Assembly: GCA_934591895.1 (NCBI GenBank) | Contig: CAKTPP010000005.1 | Span: forward strand, 1 to 64,000 | DNA: 64,000 nucleotides | Direction: 5' to 3' | From: an uncultured Oscillospiraceae bacterium | Lineage (GTDB): Bacteria > Bacillota > Clostridia > Oscillospirales > Oscillospiraceae | Part shown: positions 16,663 to 25,501 of the stretch, piece by piece | Position numbering within the stretch: position 1 is the first letter of the stretch | Layout: every line of letters begins with the position of its first letter | The notes under the pieces: model-generated | The model's database searches: none | Told to the model about the DNA's origin: nothing | Seen by the model: only the letters and a program-made list of their open reading frames with translations | Translations under genes and position numbers: made by a program

Positions 16663-18756
16663 ATGGATAAGATCTCTGACATTTTTGGCTCTATGGTATT
16701 TAATGACGCAGTCATGCGCGAGCGGCTGCCGAAGGAGACCTACCGGCAGGTGCAGGCGACGATGGAAAAGGGCAAGCGTCTGGATGACGATGCCGCGCGC
16801 ATCGTGGCCAACGCCATGAAGGACTGGGCAATCGAGAAGGGCGCGACGCACTTCACGCACTGGTTCCAGCCGATGACCGGCATCACCGCCGAGAAGCATG
16901 ACAGCTTCATCTCTCCGTGCGGCGGCGGTCAGGTGATCATGGAGTTTTCCGGTAAGGAGCTTGTCCGCGGCGAGCCGGACGCGTCCAGCTTCCCGTCCGG
17001 CGGTCTGCGCGCGACGTTTGAGGCGCGCGGCTATACCGCGTGGGACCCGACTTCTTATGCCTTCATCAAGGATAACGTCCTGTGCATTCCGACGGCGTTC
17101 TGCTCCTACGGCGGCGAGGCGCTCGATAAAAAGACGCCGCTGCTGCGCAGCGCGGAGGCGCTCAACCGGCAGGCTCTGCGCGTGATCCATCTGTTCGGCA
17201 ATGCGGACGTGACCGCCGTGCGCACGACGGTCGGCCCCGAGCAGGAGTATTTCCTTGTGGACAAGGAGGTCTACAACCGCCGCAAGGATCTGATCTATAC
17301 CGGCCGCACGCTCTTCGGCGCCAAGCCGCCGAAGGGGCAGGAGCTTGACGATCACTATTTCGGCAGCATCAAGCCGCGTGTCGCGGCGTTTATGAAGGAC
17401 CTCGATGAGGAGCTCTGGAAGCTCGGCGTCTACGCCAAGACCGAGCATAACGAGGTCGCTCCCGCGCAGCACGAGCTCGCGCCCGTGTTCACGACCGGCA
17501 ACATCGCCGCCGACCAGAACCAGCTGACGATGGAGATCATGCAGAAGGTGGCCTCGCGCCACGGCATGGTCTGCCTGCTGCATGAAAAGCCGTTTGCCGG
17601 CGTCAACGGCTCCGGCAAGCACAACAACTGGTCGCTGACCACCAACACCGGCATGAACCTGCTCGAGCCCGGCGAGACGCCGGCGGAAAACGCGCAGTTC
17701 CTGCTCTTCCTGTGCGCGGTCATTCAGGCCGTGGACGACTATCAGGATATGCTGCGCATCAGCGTGGCGTCGGCCGCCAATGACCACCGCCTCGGTGCGA
17801 ATGAGGCGCCTCCGGCGATCGTGTCGATGTACGTCGGCGACGAGATCGAGGAGATCCTCAACGCGATCGTCGACGAGACGGCTTACTGCGGTAAGGAGCG
17901 GCAGCTGATGAAGATCGGCGTGCACGCGCTGCCGCGCTTCCCCAAGGACGCGACCGACCGCAACCGCACCTCGCCCTTCGCCTTCACCGGCAACAAGTTC
18001 GAGTTCCGCATGCCCGGCTCCTCCGCCTCCATTTCCGGCATCAATGTCGTGCTCAACACGGCGGTCGCCGAGAGCCTTGAGCAGTTTGCTGATGCACTCG
18101 AGGGCAGCAAGGACTTTGAGGCCGATCTGCAGGCGCTCATCCGCAGCGTGCTCATCAAGCACAAGCGCATCCTCTTCAAGGGCAACGGCTATGACGAGGC
18201 GTGGATCGCAGAGGCGGAGCGCCGCGGTCTGCTGAATCTGCGCACAACGCCCGAGGCGCTGCCGTATTACCTCGCGGATAAGAACGTGGCGCTCTTTACC
18301 AAGCACCGCGTCTACACCCGCACCGAGATGGAGGCGCGCTACGAGATCCACCTCGAAAACTACAGCAAGATCCTCAACATTGAGGCGCTGACCATGCTCG
18401 AGATGGCGCGGCGCGACATCATGCCCGCCGTCAGCAGCTATCTGCGCGAGCTGTCCGAGACCGCCGCGGCCATCCACGCCGTGTCCGTCACGGCCGACTG
18501 CTCGTATGAGGAGAGCATTATCCCCGAGATGTCTGCGCTGCTCGGCGACGCGTACCGCAAGGTGCGCAGCCTCGACGAGGCGCTCATGGGCGCCAAGACC
18601 ATCGAGGGCAGTCAGGCGCTGGCCAACTACTACCGTGACAAGGTCTTTTCCGCCATGGCGGAGCTGCGCATCACGATCGACCAGCTTGAGACCATGACGC
18701 CGTCTGACAAGTGGCCGGTTCCGTCCTATGGCGACCTGCTGTTCAGCGTGCGGTAA
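16663..18756 (+). CDS. glnN: Glutamine synthetase, type III
   Basis: 697 residues, the size of GSIII (about 700-730), not GSI (about 450). Forms glutamine from glutamate, ammonia and ATP as a dodecamer. Seen: the N-terminal GSIII segment [30 protein letters not shown] (~60-71), [12 protein letters not shown] metal-binding Glu (~185-196), [26 protein letters not shown] (~310-321), and [19 protein letters not shown] 16663 follows AAAGGGG; an upstream in-frame TTG lacks a better site. Regulation is likely by transcription attenuation in the leader with the divergent ANTAR protein, and it precedes the asnB T-box, making a nitrogen-storage pair. Confidence 0.95.
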   Translation: MDKISDIFGSMVFNDAVMRERLPKETYRQVQATMEKGKRLDDDAARIVANAMKDWAIEKGATHFTHWFQPMTGITAEKHDSFISPCGGGQVIMEFSGKELVRGEPDASSFPSGGLRATFEARGYTAWDPTSYAFIKDNVLCIPTAFCSYGGEALDKKTPLLRSAEALNRQALRVIHLFGNADVTAVRTTVGPEQEYFLVDKEVYNRRKDLIYTGRTLFGAKPPKGQELDDHYFGSIKPRVAAFMKDLDEELWKLGVYAKTEHNEVAPAQHELAPVFTTGNIAADQNQLTMEIMQKVASRHGMVCLLHEKPFAGVNGSGKHNNWSLTTNTGMNLLEPGETPAENAQFLLFLCAVIQAVDDYQDMLRISVASAANDHRLGANEAPPAIVSMYVGDEIEEILNAIVDETAYCGKERQLMKIGVHALPRFPKDATDRNRTSPFAFTGNKFEFRMPGSSASISGINVVLNTAVAESLEQFADALEGSKDFEADLQALIRSVLIKHKRILFKGNGYDEAWIAEAERRGLLNLRTTPEALPYYLADKNVALFTKHRVYTRTEMEARYEIHLENYSKILNIEALTMLEMARRDIMPAVSSYLRELSETAAAIHAVSVTADCSYEESIIPEMSALLGDAYRKVRSLDEALMGAKTIEGSQALANYYRDKVFSAMAELRITIDQLETMTPSDKWPVPSYGDLLFSVR

Positions 18757-18810
18757 CAACGTTTTCTCTTTCTTTTTTCTCTCTTCTTTCATTTTCCCAT
18801 ATCTGTCAAA

Positions 18811-19058
18811 AGCGTTGACGGAGAAAAGTAGCACGGGTGCTCATTTCCAGCGAGTGCGGGACGGTGTGAGCCGCATAACAGAGCCTGTGTGAAGAACACT
18901 CCCGAGCTGCAATCCGAACGGGTGAATGCCTCAGTAGGTGCGCCGTCATAGCCGGACGTTATCCCGGTGCGGTTTGTTTGAACCCCTGAGAAGTAAAATA
19001 GGTGGCACCACGATATGCAGCTACTCGTCCTATTGTCCGGACGGTAGCTGCATATTTT
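18811..19058 (+). promoter_or_regulatory. T-box riboswitch, asparagine specifier, controlling asnB
   Basis: Fills the 320-bp gap between glnN and asnB. The conserved T-box bulge GGTGGCACCACG is at 19001-19012, just before a terminator stem ATGCAGCTAC / GTAGCTGCAT (19015-19024 / 19044-19053) with ATTTTTATT. Upstream is a long Stem I region; on its 3' side GTGAAGAACACT places AAC (18895-18897) in the specifier position, an Asn codon, agreeing with the downstream asparagine synthetase. Uncharged tRNA-Asn should stabilise the antiterminator. No clear separate promoter was seen; the stretch 18757-18810 is pyrimidine-rich. Confidence 0.88.
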
Positions 19059-19077
19059 TATTCAGGAGGAAAATCTT

Positions 19078-20658
19078 ATGTGTTCCATCATCGGTTATCT
19101 CGGCTCGTCCATCTCCGAGCAGGCGCTGCGCGCCGGCTTTGACAAGACCATTTCCCGCGGCCCGGACGATACGCGCATGCTCCACATCGGCGCGGCGACG
19201 CTCGGCTTTCACCGGCTGGCCATCATGGGGCTGCATCCGGAGGGCATGCAGCCGTTCACGCGCGACGGCAGCGCGCTCGTGTGCAACGGTGAGATCTACG
19301 GTTTTCGCCCCATCCGCGAGCGGCTGATCGCTGAAGGCGAGACGTTCGAGAGCGAGTCCGACTGTGAGATCCTGCTCCCGCTCTATGAGCGCGAGGGGCT
19401 GGAGATGTTCCGCGGTCTCGACGCGGAGTTTGCCATGGTCATCTATGATGCCAGGCGCGGCGGTCTCGTCGCGGCGCGCGACCCGATCGGTATCCGCCCG
19501 CTGTACTACGGCTATGACGCCGAGGGCGCGATCGTCTTCGCAAGCGAGGCGAAAAACCTTGTCGGCCTCGTGCACGACGTGCTTCCGTTTCCGCCCGGCC
19601 ACTATTATGCCGACGGCAAGTTTACCTGCTACCGTGACATGACCCACGTCGACGCCGTCTGCGAGGACGATCTGGAGACGGTCTGCACCAACATCCGTGA
19701 AAAGCTCATTGCCGGCGTGCAGAAGCGTCTCGACGCCGACGCGCCGCTCGGCTTCCTGCTCTCCGGCGGTCTGGACAGCAGCCTCGTGTGCGCGATCTCG
19801 GCAAAGCTGCTCAAAAAGCCCATCCGCACGTTTGCCATCGGCATGCGCAGCGATGCCATCGACCTGAAGTACGCCCGCGAGGTGGCGGAGTATCTGCACG
19901 CCGACCACACCGAAGTCATCATCACGCGCGAGGACGTGCTGCAGGCACTGCCGGAGGTCGTGGCGCTGCTCGGCACGTATGACATCACGACCATCCGCGC
20001 GAGCATCGGCATGTACCTCGTCTGCAAGGCCATCCATGAGCAGACCGATCTGCGCGTGCTGCTCACGGGCGAGATCTCCGACGAACTCTTCGGTTATAAA
20101 TACACCGACTTCGCACCGAGCCCTGCGGCATTTCAGGAGGAGTCCGCCAAGCGCATCCGCGAGCTGCATATGTATGACGTGCTGCGCGCCGACCGCTGCA
20201 TCTCCGTCAATAGCCTCGAGGCGCGCGTGCCGTTCGGCGATCTGGACTTCGTGCAGTACGTCATGTCCATCGACCCCGCCAAGAAGTGCAACGTCTACGG
20301 AAAGGGCAAGTACCTGCTGCGCCATGCCTTCGAGGGCGACTGGCTGCCGCACGACATCCTCATGCGCGAGAAGGCGGCTTTCAGTGATGCGGTCGGCCAC
20401 TCGATGGTCGACGATCTCAAGGCCTACGCCGAGGAGACGTATACGGACATCGCCTTTGACATCCTGCGCCGGAAGTACGATTTTGCGCAGCCGTTCACAA
20501 AGGAGTCACTGCTCTACCGCGAGCTCTTTGAGCGCTATTACCCCGATCAGGCGCGCATGGTATCCGGCTTCTGGATGCCGAACAAGGCGTGGGCCGGCTG
20601 CGATGTGGACGATCCGTCCGCGCGCGTGCTTGCAAACTACGGCGACAGCGGAAAGTGA
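19078..20658 (+). CDS. asnB: Asparagine synthase (glutamine-hydrolysing)
   Basis: 526 residues. Converts aspartate to asparagine using glutamine nitrogen and ATP. Begins MCSIIGYLG, exposing the class II amidotransferase nucleophile Cys after Met removal; glutaminase domain to ~190 with RGPDDT and LVCNGEIYGF. Synthetase domain ~200-526 has the ATP-pyrophosphatase loop LLSGGLDSSL (~226-235). CAGGAGGAAA is the ribosome binding site. It is under an Asn T-box. The downstream GNAT gene begins 8 bp after its stop and shares the transcript. Confidence 0.95.
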   Translation: MCSIIGYLGSSISEQALRAGFDKTISRGPDDTRMLHIGAATLGFHRLAIMGLHPEGMQPFTRDGSALVCNGEIYGFRPIRERLIAEGETFESESDCEILLPLYEREGLEMFRGLDAEFAMVIYDARRGGLVAARDPIGIRPLYYGYDAEGAIVFASEAKNLVGLVHDVLPFPPGHYYADGKFTCYRDMTHVDAVCEDDLETVCTNIREKLIAGVQKRLDADAPLGFLLSGGLDSSLVCAISAKLLKKPIRTFAIGMRSDAIDLKYAREVAEYLHADHTEVIITREDVLQALPEVVALLGTYDITTIRASIGMYLVCKAIHEQTDLRVLLTGEISDELFGYKYTDFAPSPAAFQEESAKRIRELHMYDVLRADRCISVNSLEARVPFGDLDFVQYVMSIDPAKKCNVYGKGKYLLRHAFEGDWLPHDILMREKAAFSDAVGHSMVDDLKAYAEETYTDIAFDILRRKYDFAQPFTKESLLYRELFERYYPDQARMVSGFWMPNKAWAGCDVDDPSARVLANYGDSGK

Positions 20659-20665
20659 GGCCGGC

Positions 20666-21274
20666 ATGGACGCATCTGGCCTGTATCTGCGCCCCGCGTG
20701 TCCGAGCGACGCGCCCGCGCTGCGCGCGATCTATGCGCCTTATGTGGAAAAGACGGCGATCACGTTCGAGTATACCGTGCCGGACGTCGGGGAATTTGCC
20801 GCCCGCGTGCGCGCCACGCTCCGGCGCTATCCGTATCTGGTCGCCATGCGCGGCGGGGAGATCGTCGGCTATGCCTACGCCGGTGCGTTCGGTGAGCGCG
20901 CAGCCTACGCATGGGCTGCCGAGATGAGCATCTACCTGCGCGAGGATCAGCGCCGGCAGGGGACCGGCCGCCGTCTGTATGCGGCGCTCGAGGCGCTTTT
21001 GCGCGTGCAGCACGTGCAGACGCTCTATGCCTGCATCGCATACCCGAACGGGTCGGACGATGCGCACCTGACGAAAAACAGCGCACAGTTTCACGCGCAC
21101 CTTGGCTATCGGCTCGTGGGCGAGTTTTCGCGCTGCGGCTATAAATTCGGCACATGGTACTCCATGGTCTGGATGGAAAAGCACATCGGCGCGCACGAAG
21201 CCGCGCCGCAGCCCGTGCTCCCGTTTCCGGAGCTCGCACCGGAGACGGTGCGCGGCATTCTGCGTGATGCCTGA
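20666..21274 (+). CDS. GNAT N-acetyltransferase, phosphinothricin acetyltransferase-like
   Basis: 202 residues. Matches the Pat/Bar-type GNAT subfamily: RPACPSDAPALRAIYAPYVE at the N-terminus, TAITFEYTVPD (family motif T-x-x-F-E), GYAYAGAFGERAAYAW (~70-85), EMSIYLREDQRRQGTGRRLY with the acetyl-CoA loop Q-R-R-Q-G-T-G, and HAHLGYRLVGEFSRCGYKFG. Such enzymes acetylate amines such as amino-acid analogues (phosphinothricin, methionine sulfoximine, both glutamine synthetase inhibitors); given the glnN-asnB neighbourhood this is suggestive but not shown. The extra ~25 residues at the C-terminus are not part of the fold. ATG 20666 has AGTGAGG overlapping the asnB stop. Confidence 0.85.
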   Translation: MDASGLYLRPACPSDAPALRAIYAPYVEKTAITFEYTVPDVGEFAARVRATLRRYPYLVAMRGGEIVGYAYAGAFGERAAYAWAAEMSIYLREDQRRQGTGRRLYAALEALLRVQHVQTLYACIAYPNGSDDAHLTKNSAQFHAHLGYRLVGEFSRCGYKFGTWYSMVWMEKHIGAHEAAPQPVLPFPELAPETVRGILRDA

Positions 21275-21278
21275 CAGA

Positions 21279-21322
21279 AAATCAGCCCGTTTCCGAAGCC
21301 GGAAACGGGCTGATTTTTTATC
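21279..21322. terminator. Bidirectional terminator between convergent genes
   Basis: 17-bp perfect stem AAATCAGCCCGTTTCCG / CGGAAACGGGCTGATTT (21279-21295 / 21300-21316), loop AAGC, T/A runs both sides; its right edge overlaps the stop of the minus-strand gene. Confidence 0.9.
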
Positions 21323-22232
21323 GCTTCTGCAGCAGCTCATACGCGCCCAGCAGCATCTGCGCCGCCTCGGCGCGTGTGATGGGTGCGGCGGTGTCCGCGC
21401 CGTCCGGAAACACGCCGCACGACGTCAGGCTCGCAACGGCCGCGCACGCCCAGTCGGGGACGTCCGCGCGCGTAAGTGCAGCGGCGGGGGAGGGCTCAAG
21501 AAAGCTGCTGAGCATGACGGCAGCCTCTGCCGCCGTGATGCCGCGCTGTGCGTCGAACACGATGGCGGTGCCGTCGGAGCAGCCGCAGACGTCGCCGTTC
21601 ATGAGCGCGGTCGCAACATACGCCTTTGACCATGCGGGGATCTGCGCATCATCGCCGAAGCCCGTCGAGAGCACGCCCTGCAGCGTCTCCGTTCCGGTCA
21701 GGTCCATGCACATGGCGAGAAATTCATCGCGCGGCATAGCGCTGTCCGGGTCGAAGAGGTACTGTCCGCCGACCTGCCGCCCGACGCACACGCCCTGCTC
21801 GGCGAGCAGCACGGCGGCATATTCCTCCGCCCGTCCGGACATGTCGCTGTAGGTGATGTCGGGCTTGTGTCTGCGGATGGCGATGATCACGGTCGCCTCC
21901 TGCGATTCTCTGCCGCTGCTGTCGGCGGCGCGAAAGCCGAAGTAGTCGCGCCCGCGCTTGCCGTCGGCCGGGGTGTAGACGAACGTGCCGTCGTCGGTGA
22001 GCGTCACCGTGCCCTTGATGGGCTCGGTCGTGATGCGGAAGGTGAGCGGGCTGCCGTCGGGCGCGTTGGCGCGCAGCGTGCCGCCGACGGACGTGCCGCG
22101 GAAGGTGCTCAGCTCCATGTTTTCCGCCACGGGCGCGGCGGTCTCCGCCTCCTGCCCGGCGTGGATGGCCGTACCCAGCGCCGCGCAGAGCGCAAGGGCG
22201 CACACGGCTGCGAACAGTTTCTGCTTCATCAT
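21318..22232 (-). CDS. Exported protein with Ig-like/cadherin-type domain and SLH repeats
   Basis: 304 residues. Signal peptide 1-26. Residues ~45-120 match the tandem Ig-like fold seen in bacterial adhesins: GTLRANAPDGSPLTF, PIKGTVTLTDDGTFVYTPA, GRDYFGFRAADSSG. The remainder resembles SLH-type or heme-peptide-like repeats: VCVGRQVGGQYLFDPDSAMPRDEFL, then a middle TAAEAAVMLSSF segment and PDWACAAVASLTSCGVFPDG with PITRAEAAQMLLGA at the end. Likely a small surface protein attached to cell-wall polymer; ligand unknown. Two tandem ATGs (22232, 22229). The ribosome binding site CGGAGG lies within a perfect hairpin, see the regulatory entry. Downstream of the ABC exporter gene on the same strand. 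Confidence 0.8.
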   Translation of the reverse strand: MMKQKLFAAVCALALCAALGTAIHAGQEAETAAPVAENMELSTFRGTSVGGTLRANAPDGSPLTFRITTEPIKGTVTLTDDGTFVYTPADGKRGRDYFGFRAADSSGRESQEATVIIAIRRHKPDITYSDMSGRAEEYAAVLLAEQGVCVGRQVGGQYLFDPDSAMPRDEFLAMCMDLTGTETLQGVLSTGFGDDAQIPAWSKAYVATALMNGDVCGCSDGTAIVFDAQRGITAAEAAVMLSSFLEPSPAAALTRADVPDWACAAVASLTSCGVFPDGADTAAPITRAEAAQMLLGAYELLQKR

Positions 22233-22238
22233 GCAAAA

Positions 22239-22277
22239 CCTCCGTGCAAATGTAGGTGACCATAGTTTGCACGGAGG
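22239..22277 (-). promoter_or_regulatory. Hairpin enclosing the ribosome binding site of the Ig/SLH gene
   Basis: Perfect 12-bp inverted repeat CCTCCGTGCAAA / TTTGCACGGAGG (22239-22250 / 22266-22277) with a 15-nt loop. On the minus strand the 3' arm contains GGAGG, the ribosome binding site for the start at 22232, and is followed by TTTTGC. It could end the ABC-exporter transcript, hide the ribosome binding site, or both. Confidence 0.65.
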
Positions 22278-22299
22278 CTGTAGAAATATGCGTTTGTGT

Positions 22300-25239
22300 T
22301 TACTCGGTGCGCAGCGCGACGACGGGGTCTTTCTTCGCCGCCATGCCCGACGGGATGAGACCGGCGATGAGCGTCAGCAGCGTGCTGATCAGGATCAGCA
22401 AAAGCGCGCCGAACACCGGCAAAATGGCACTGAGCGTCGGCAGCCCGGTCAGATGGTGCACGATGAGGTTGATGGGGATGAGTAAGATCAGCGTACACAG
22501 AATGCCCATCAAACCGGCTGTGAAGCCCTCGATGAGCGTCTCGGCGTTGAAGACGCGCGAAATGTCCTGCTTGCTTGCGCCGATCGATCGCAGGATGCCG
22601 ATCTCCTTCGTGCGCTCGAGCACGGAGATGTAGGTGATGATGCCGATCATGATCGACGACACGACGAGGGAGATGGCCACAAAGCCGATGAGCACATAGC
22701 TGATGGCGTTGATGATCGTTGTGATGCTGCTCATGAGCAGGCCGATGTAATCGGTGAAGCTGATCTGATTGTCCGGATTGTCGGCGTTGTAGTCGTCGAT
22801 GCAGTCGGAGATGCGGTCCTTGTTTTCAAAGCTTGAGGCGTAGATGTTGATGGCGCTCGGGGAATCCTTGTCGACATAGCCGAGCTTTTTGAGGTTGCTC
22901 TGGTAGGTCGAGCCGCCGGCGGAGGAGGCGACGTAGTTATCATACACGTCGACGTACTGGCTGCGGCTGATGCCCTTGGCGTTGATGGCGGAGACGATCT
23001 GCTGTGCACTCATGCCGCTGTAGGATTTGACCATCTCCTGCTGCATCTGCATGGACAGCATCGCGCGCAGGTACGGGCGGAAAAAGCGCGTGAACGTCTC
23101 GTCGTCCATGGCGTCGATCATGTCCTTCATCTGCTGCGCGGTCTTGCCGCTGGCTTCAAAAATGCCATTGTCGGCCATCTCCTTGGCGCTGTCGCGGGTA
23201 AAGCTTTCCATCGCCTGCGTGAGCGCCGCGTCGAGCGTGGCGTCATCCGGCGTGGTCATATATTTGCGGTAGACGCTCGCGCGGTCGTCCACGCTCAGCT
23301 TGTTGAGATAAGCCTGCGCCGCAGCGACCTTCTGTTCGGTCGTAGCGGTCGCGGCGTTCGGGAACGCAGTGCCCGTGAACACGTCCACATCCGGGTCTGC
23401 AAGCTGCTTTTGGATGACCTGCGTGCTGTTGGCGTGGTCAATGGCGTAGTCGGTCAGGGCAGAGGTGTAGCCGATCGCGCCATAGGTGCTGCCGGTCACG
23501 CTGCCCTTGGCCGGACGCACGATACCGACGATCTTGAGCGGCACGCCGACATCGTCGCTGTGGTAGAGCCGGTTCAGGCCGTCGCTCGTCTGGCTGATGT
23601 CCGTGTAGCCCGCGCCGCTGGCGACGTAGCCCTCCGAGGGGAGGATGAGCTTGAAGTCGCGGCCGCAGAGGTCGGCATAGCTCCAGCTCTCCTGCGTCGT
23701 GTCGATCTGCTTTTTGCTCATGGACTGCATCATCGCGTTGCTGATGTCGTCCATGCTCTCAAGACCGAGTGCATAGAGCGTGAGGTCGGAGATCTCGTTG
23801 TTCTTGTCCACAACGAGCACGACCTCGTTGTAGTTTTGCGGCCAGGAGCCGTAGATCACGTCGTACTGACTCTGGGTCGAGGCGCTCACGAGCGCGCCGT
23901 CCTCGCCGGACAGCAGCTCCTGCCAGACGTTGAACCCGGAGTAAAACCCGCCCATGGAGTCAAAGTAGGCCGAGTAATCGCCGCCGTACATGGACTTCAT
24001 GACGTTTTGCAGCAGCTCGGTCGTGTCGGCCTTGATGACGGTGCCGTTCGGATCCTCGGTGTAGACGGCAAAGCCCATATCATACGTGTACTGGATGCCG
24101 CTGATATAGTCGTGGATCTTGTTGTCGGGGTTCTCGAGATATTCCTTGAATTCCGGCAGGTTGTTCGACTGGCCGGTCGCGCTGCTGACCATGGAGTTGA
24201 GCATGCTGTACATGACGGTGTTGGCGTATACCTTGTCGAGGTCGTGCGTGTTTTTGTTCTCATCCTTTGCGCCGGTCATGGCTGTGAGCATCCCGGACAT
24301 ATCCACGGGGTTTGCCTCGATCGTCAGCGGGTAGGACGAGAGCGTCTGCTCCTGCACGGTGTCGATATAGGACTGGAAGCCGTGCGAGAGCGAGAGGATG
24401 AGCGCAATGCCGATGATGCCGATCGAGCCTGCAAATGCCGTGAGCAGGGTGCGCGCCTTTTTTGTCATGAGGTTGTGCAGCGACAGGCTCATGGCGGTGG
24501 CAAAGCTCATGGACGTGTGCTCCTTGACCTTGACGGTCACGGGTGCAGACGTCTCGGACTCCGTGCAGGGATTGTCGTCGCCGACGATCCTGCCGTCAAG
24601 CAGGCGCACGGTGCGTGTGGCGTACTTCGACGCCAGCTCCGGATTGTGCGTGACCATGATGATGAGCTTGTCCTTTGCGATCTCCTGCAGCAGATTCATG
24701 ATCTGCACGCTCGTCTCGCTGTCGAGTGCGCCGGTCGGCTCGTCGGCCAGCAGGATGTCGGGGTTGTTGACGATGGCGCGCGCGATGGCCACGCGCTGCA
24801 TCTGGCCGCCGGACATCTGGTTCGGCGCCTTGTCCAGCTGGTCGCCCAGGCCGACCTTTTCCAGCGCCTCGACGGCGCGTGCGCGCCGCTCCTCTCCGGA
24901 GACGCCGGAGAGCGTGAGCGCGAGCTCCACGTTTGCCAGCACGCTCTGGTGCGGGATGAGGTTGTAGCTTTGAAAGACGAAGCCGATGGAATGGTTGCGG
25001 TAGGTGTCCCAGTCGCGGTCGTCATATTCCTTCGTGGAGCGGCCGTTGATGATGAGGTCGCCGGAGGTGTAGCGGTCGAGTCCACCGATGATGTTCAGCA
25101 GGGTAGTCTTGCCGCAGCCGGACTGGCCGAGGATCGCCACGAATTCATTCTCGCGGAAGGCGATGTCGATGCCCTTGAGCGCTTCAACCTGTGTTGTTCC
25201 GGCCTCGTATACCTTGGTGATGTTTCGCAGTTCCAGCAT
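22300..25239 (-). CDS. Fused ABC transporter ATPase-permease (MacB/FtsX-type exporter)
   Basis: 979 residues. N-terminal ATPase ~1-225: Walker A GQSGCGKTT (38-46), signature MSGGQMQRV (~143), Walker B ILLADEPTGALDS. A first membrane helix at ~265-290 (FAGSIGIIGIALILSL), a large extracellular domain of over 500 residues, then three helices in the C-terminal FtsX-like permease domain (~840-970). This is the type VII mechanotransmission layout; such proteins expel peptides, antibiotics or lipoproteins rather than importing. Works as a homodimer in the membrane. Start 25239 has AAAGGAG 9 nt before. No two-component genes adjoin, so a specific resistance role cannot be argued. Confidence 0.9.
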   Translation of the reverse strand: MLELRNITKVYEAGTTQVEALKGIDIAFRENEFVAILGQSGCGKTTLLNIIGGLDRYTSGDLIINGRSTKEYDDRDWDTYRNHSIGFVFQSYNLIPHQSVLANVELALTLSGVSGEERRARAVEALEKVGLGDQLDKAPNQMSGGQMQRVAIARAIVNNPDILLADEPTGALDSETSVQIMNLLQEIAKDKLIIMVTHNPELASKYATRTVRLLDGRIVGDDNPCTESETSAPVTVKVKEHTSMSFATAMSLSLHNLMTKKARTLLTAFAGSIGIIGIALILSLSHGFQSYIDTVQEQTLSSYPLTIEANPVDMSGMLTAMTGAKDENKNTHDLDKVYANTVMYSMLNSMVSSATGQSNNLPEFKEYLENPDNKIHDYISGIQYTYDMGFAVYTEDPNGTVIKADTTELLQNVMKSMYGGDYSAYFDSMGGFYSGFNVWQELLSGEDGALVSASTQSQYDVIYGSWPQNYNEVVLVVDKNNEISDLTLYALGLESMDDISNAMMQSMSKKQIDTTQESWSYADLCGRDFKLILPSEGYVASGAGYTDISQTSDGLNRLYHSDDVGVPLKIVGIVRPAKGSVTGSTYGAIGYTSALTDYAIDHANSTQVIQKQLADPDVDVFTGTAFPNAATATTEQKVAAAQAYLNKLSVDDRASVYRKYMTTPDDATLDAALTQAMESFTRDSAKEMADNGIFEASGKTAQQMKDMIDAMDDETFTRFFRPYLRAMLSMQMQQEMVKSYSGMSAQQIVSAINAKGISRSQYVDVYDNYVASSAGGSTYQSNLKKLGYVDKDSPSAINIYASSFENKDRISDCIDDYNADNPDNQISFTDYIGLLMSSITTIINAISYVLIGFVAISLVVSSIMIGIITYISVLERTKEIGILRSIGASKQDISRVFNAETLIEGFTAGLMGILCTLILLIPINLIVHHLTGLPTLSAILPVFGALLLILISTLLTLIAGLIPSGMAAKKDPVVALRTE

Positions 25240-25314
25240 GAATGGGATACTCCTTTATATGGATGCCGCGCATCGCGGCGGCTGATATACAGATAAAATT
25301 AAGTATAGAATATC

Positions 25315-25343
25315 ATGATAAGCGCCGCACGTGCGTTCGTCAA
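25315..25343 (-). promoter_or_regulatory. Promoter of the ABC exporter gene
   Basis: TTGACG (25338-25343), 17-nt spacer, TATCAT (25315-25320) on the minus strand. Confidence 0.6.
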
Positions 25344-25420
25344 GCAGCAAACTGTCGCTTTTCCGGAATTTTTACGTTTTATTCATAAACCGGATACCCC
25401 GCAAATTCCTGCGTTCGCTG

Positions 25421-25449
25421 TTGAAACACGGGGGATTATCTGCTATAAT
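25421..25449 (+). promoter_or_regulatory. trkA promoter
   Basis: TTGAAA (25421-25426), 17-nt spacer, perfect TATAAT (25444-25449). Confidence 0.8.
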
Positions 25450-25501
25450 ACTTTGACGCGCGGATCTGAGATCCGAACATGATAATTGGAGAGCGTAAAC
25501 T

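Noticed and set aside
16405..18834. A long minus-strand frame opposite glnN
   Set aside because: glnN is certain; the antisense frame has no family signature.
23410..25296. A 628-codon plus-strand frame opposite the ABC exporter
   Set aside because: Mirror of the transporter gene, no ribosome binding site, composition biased as a shadow.
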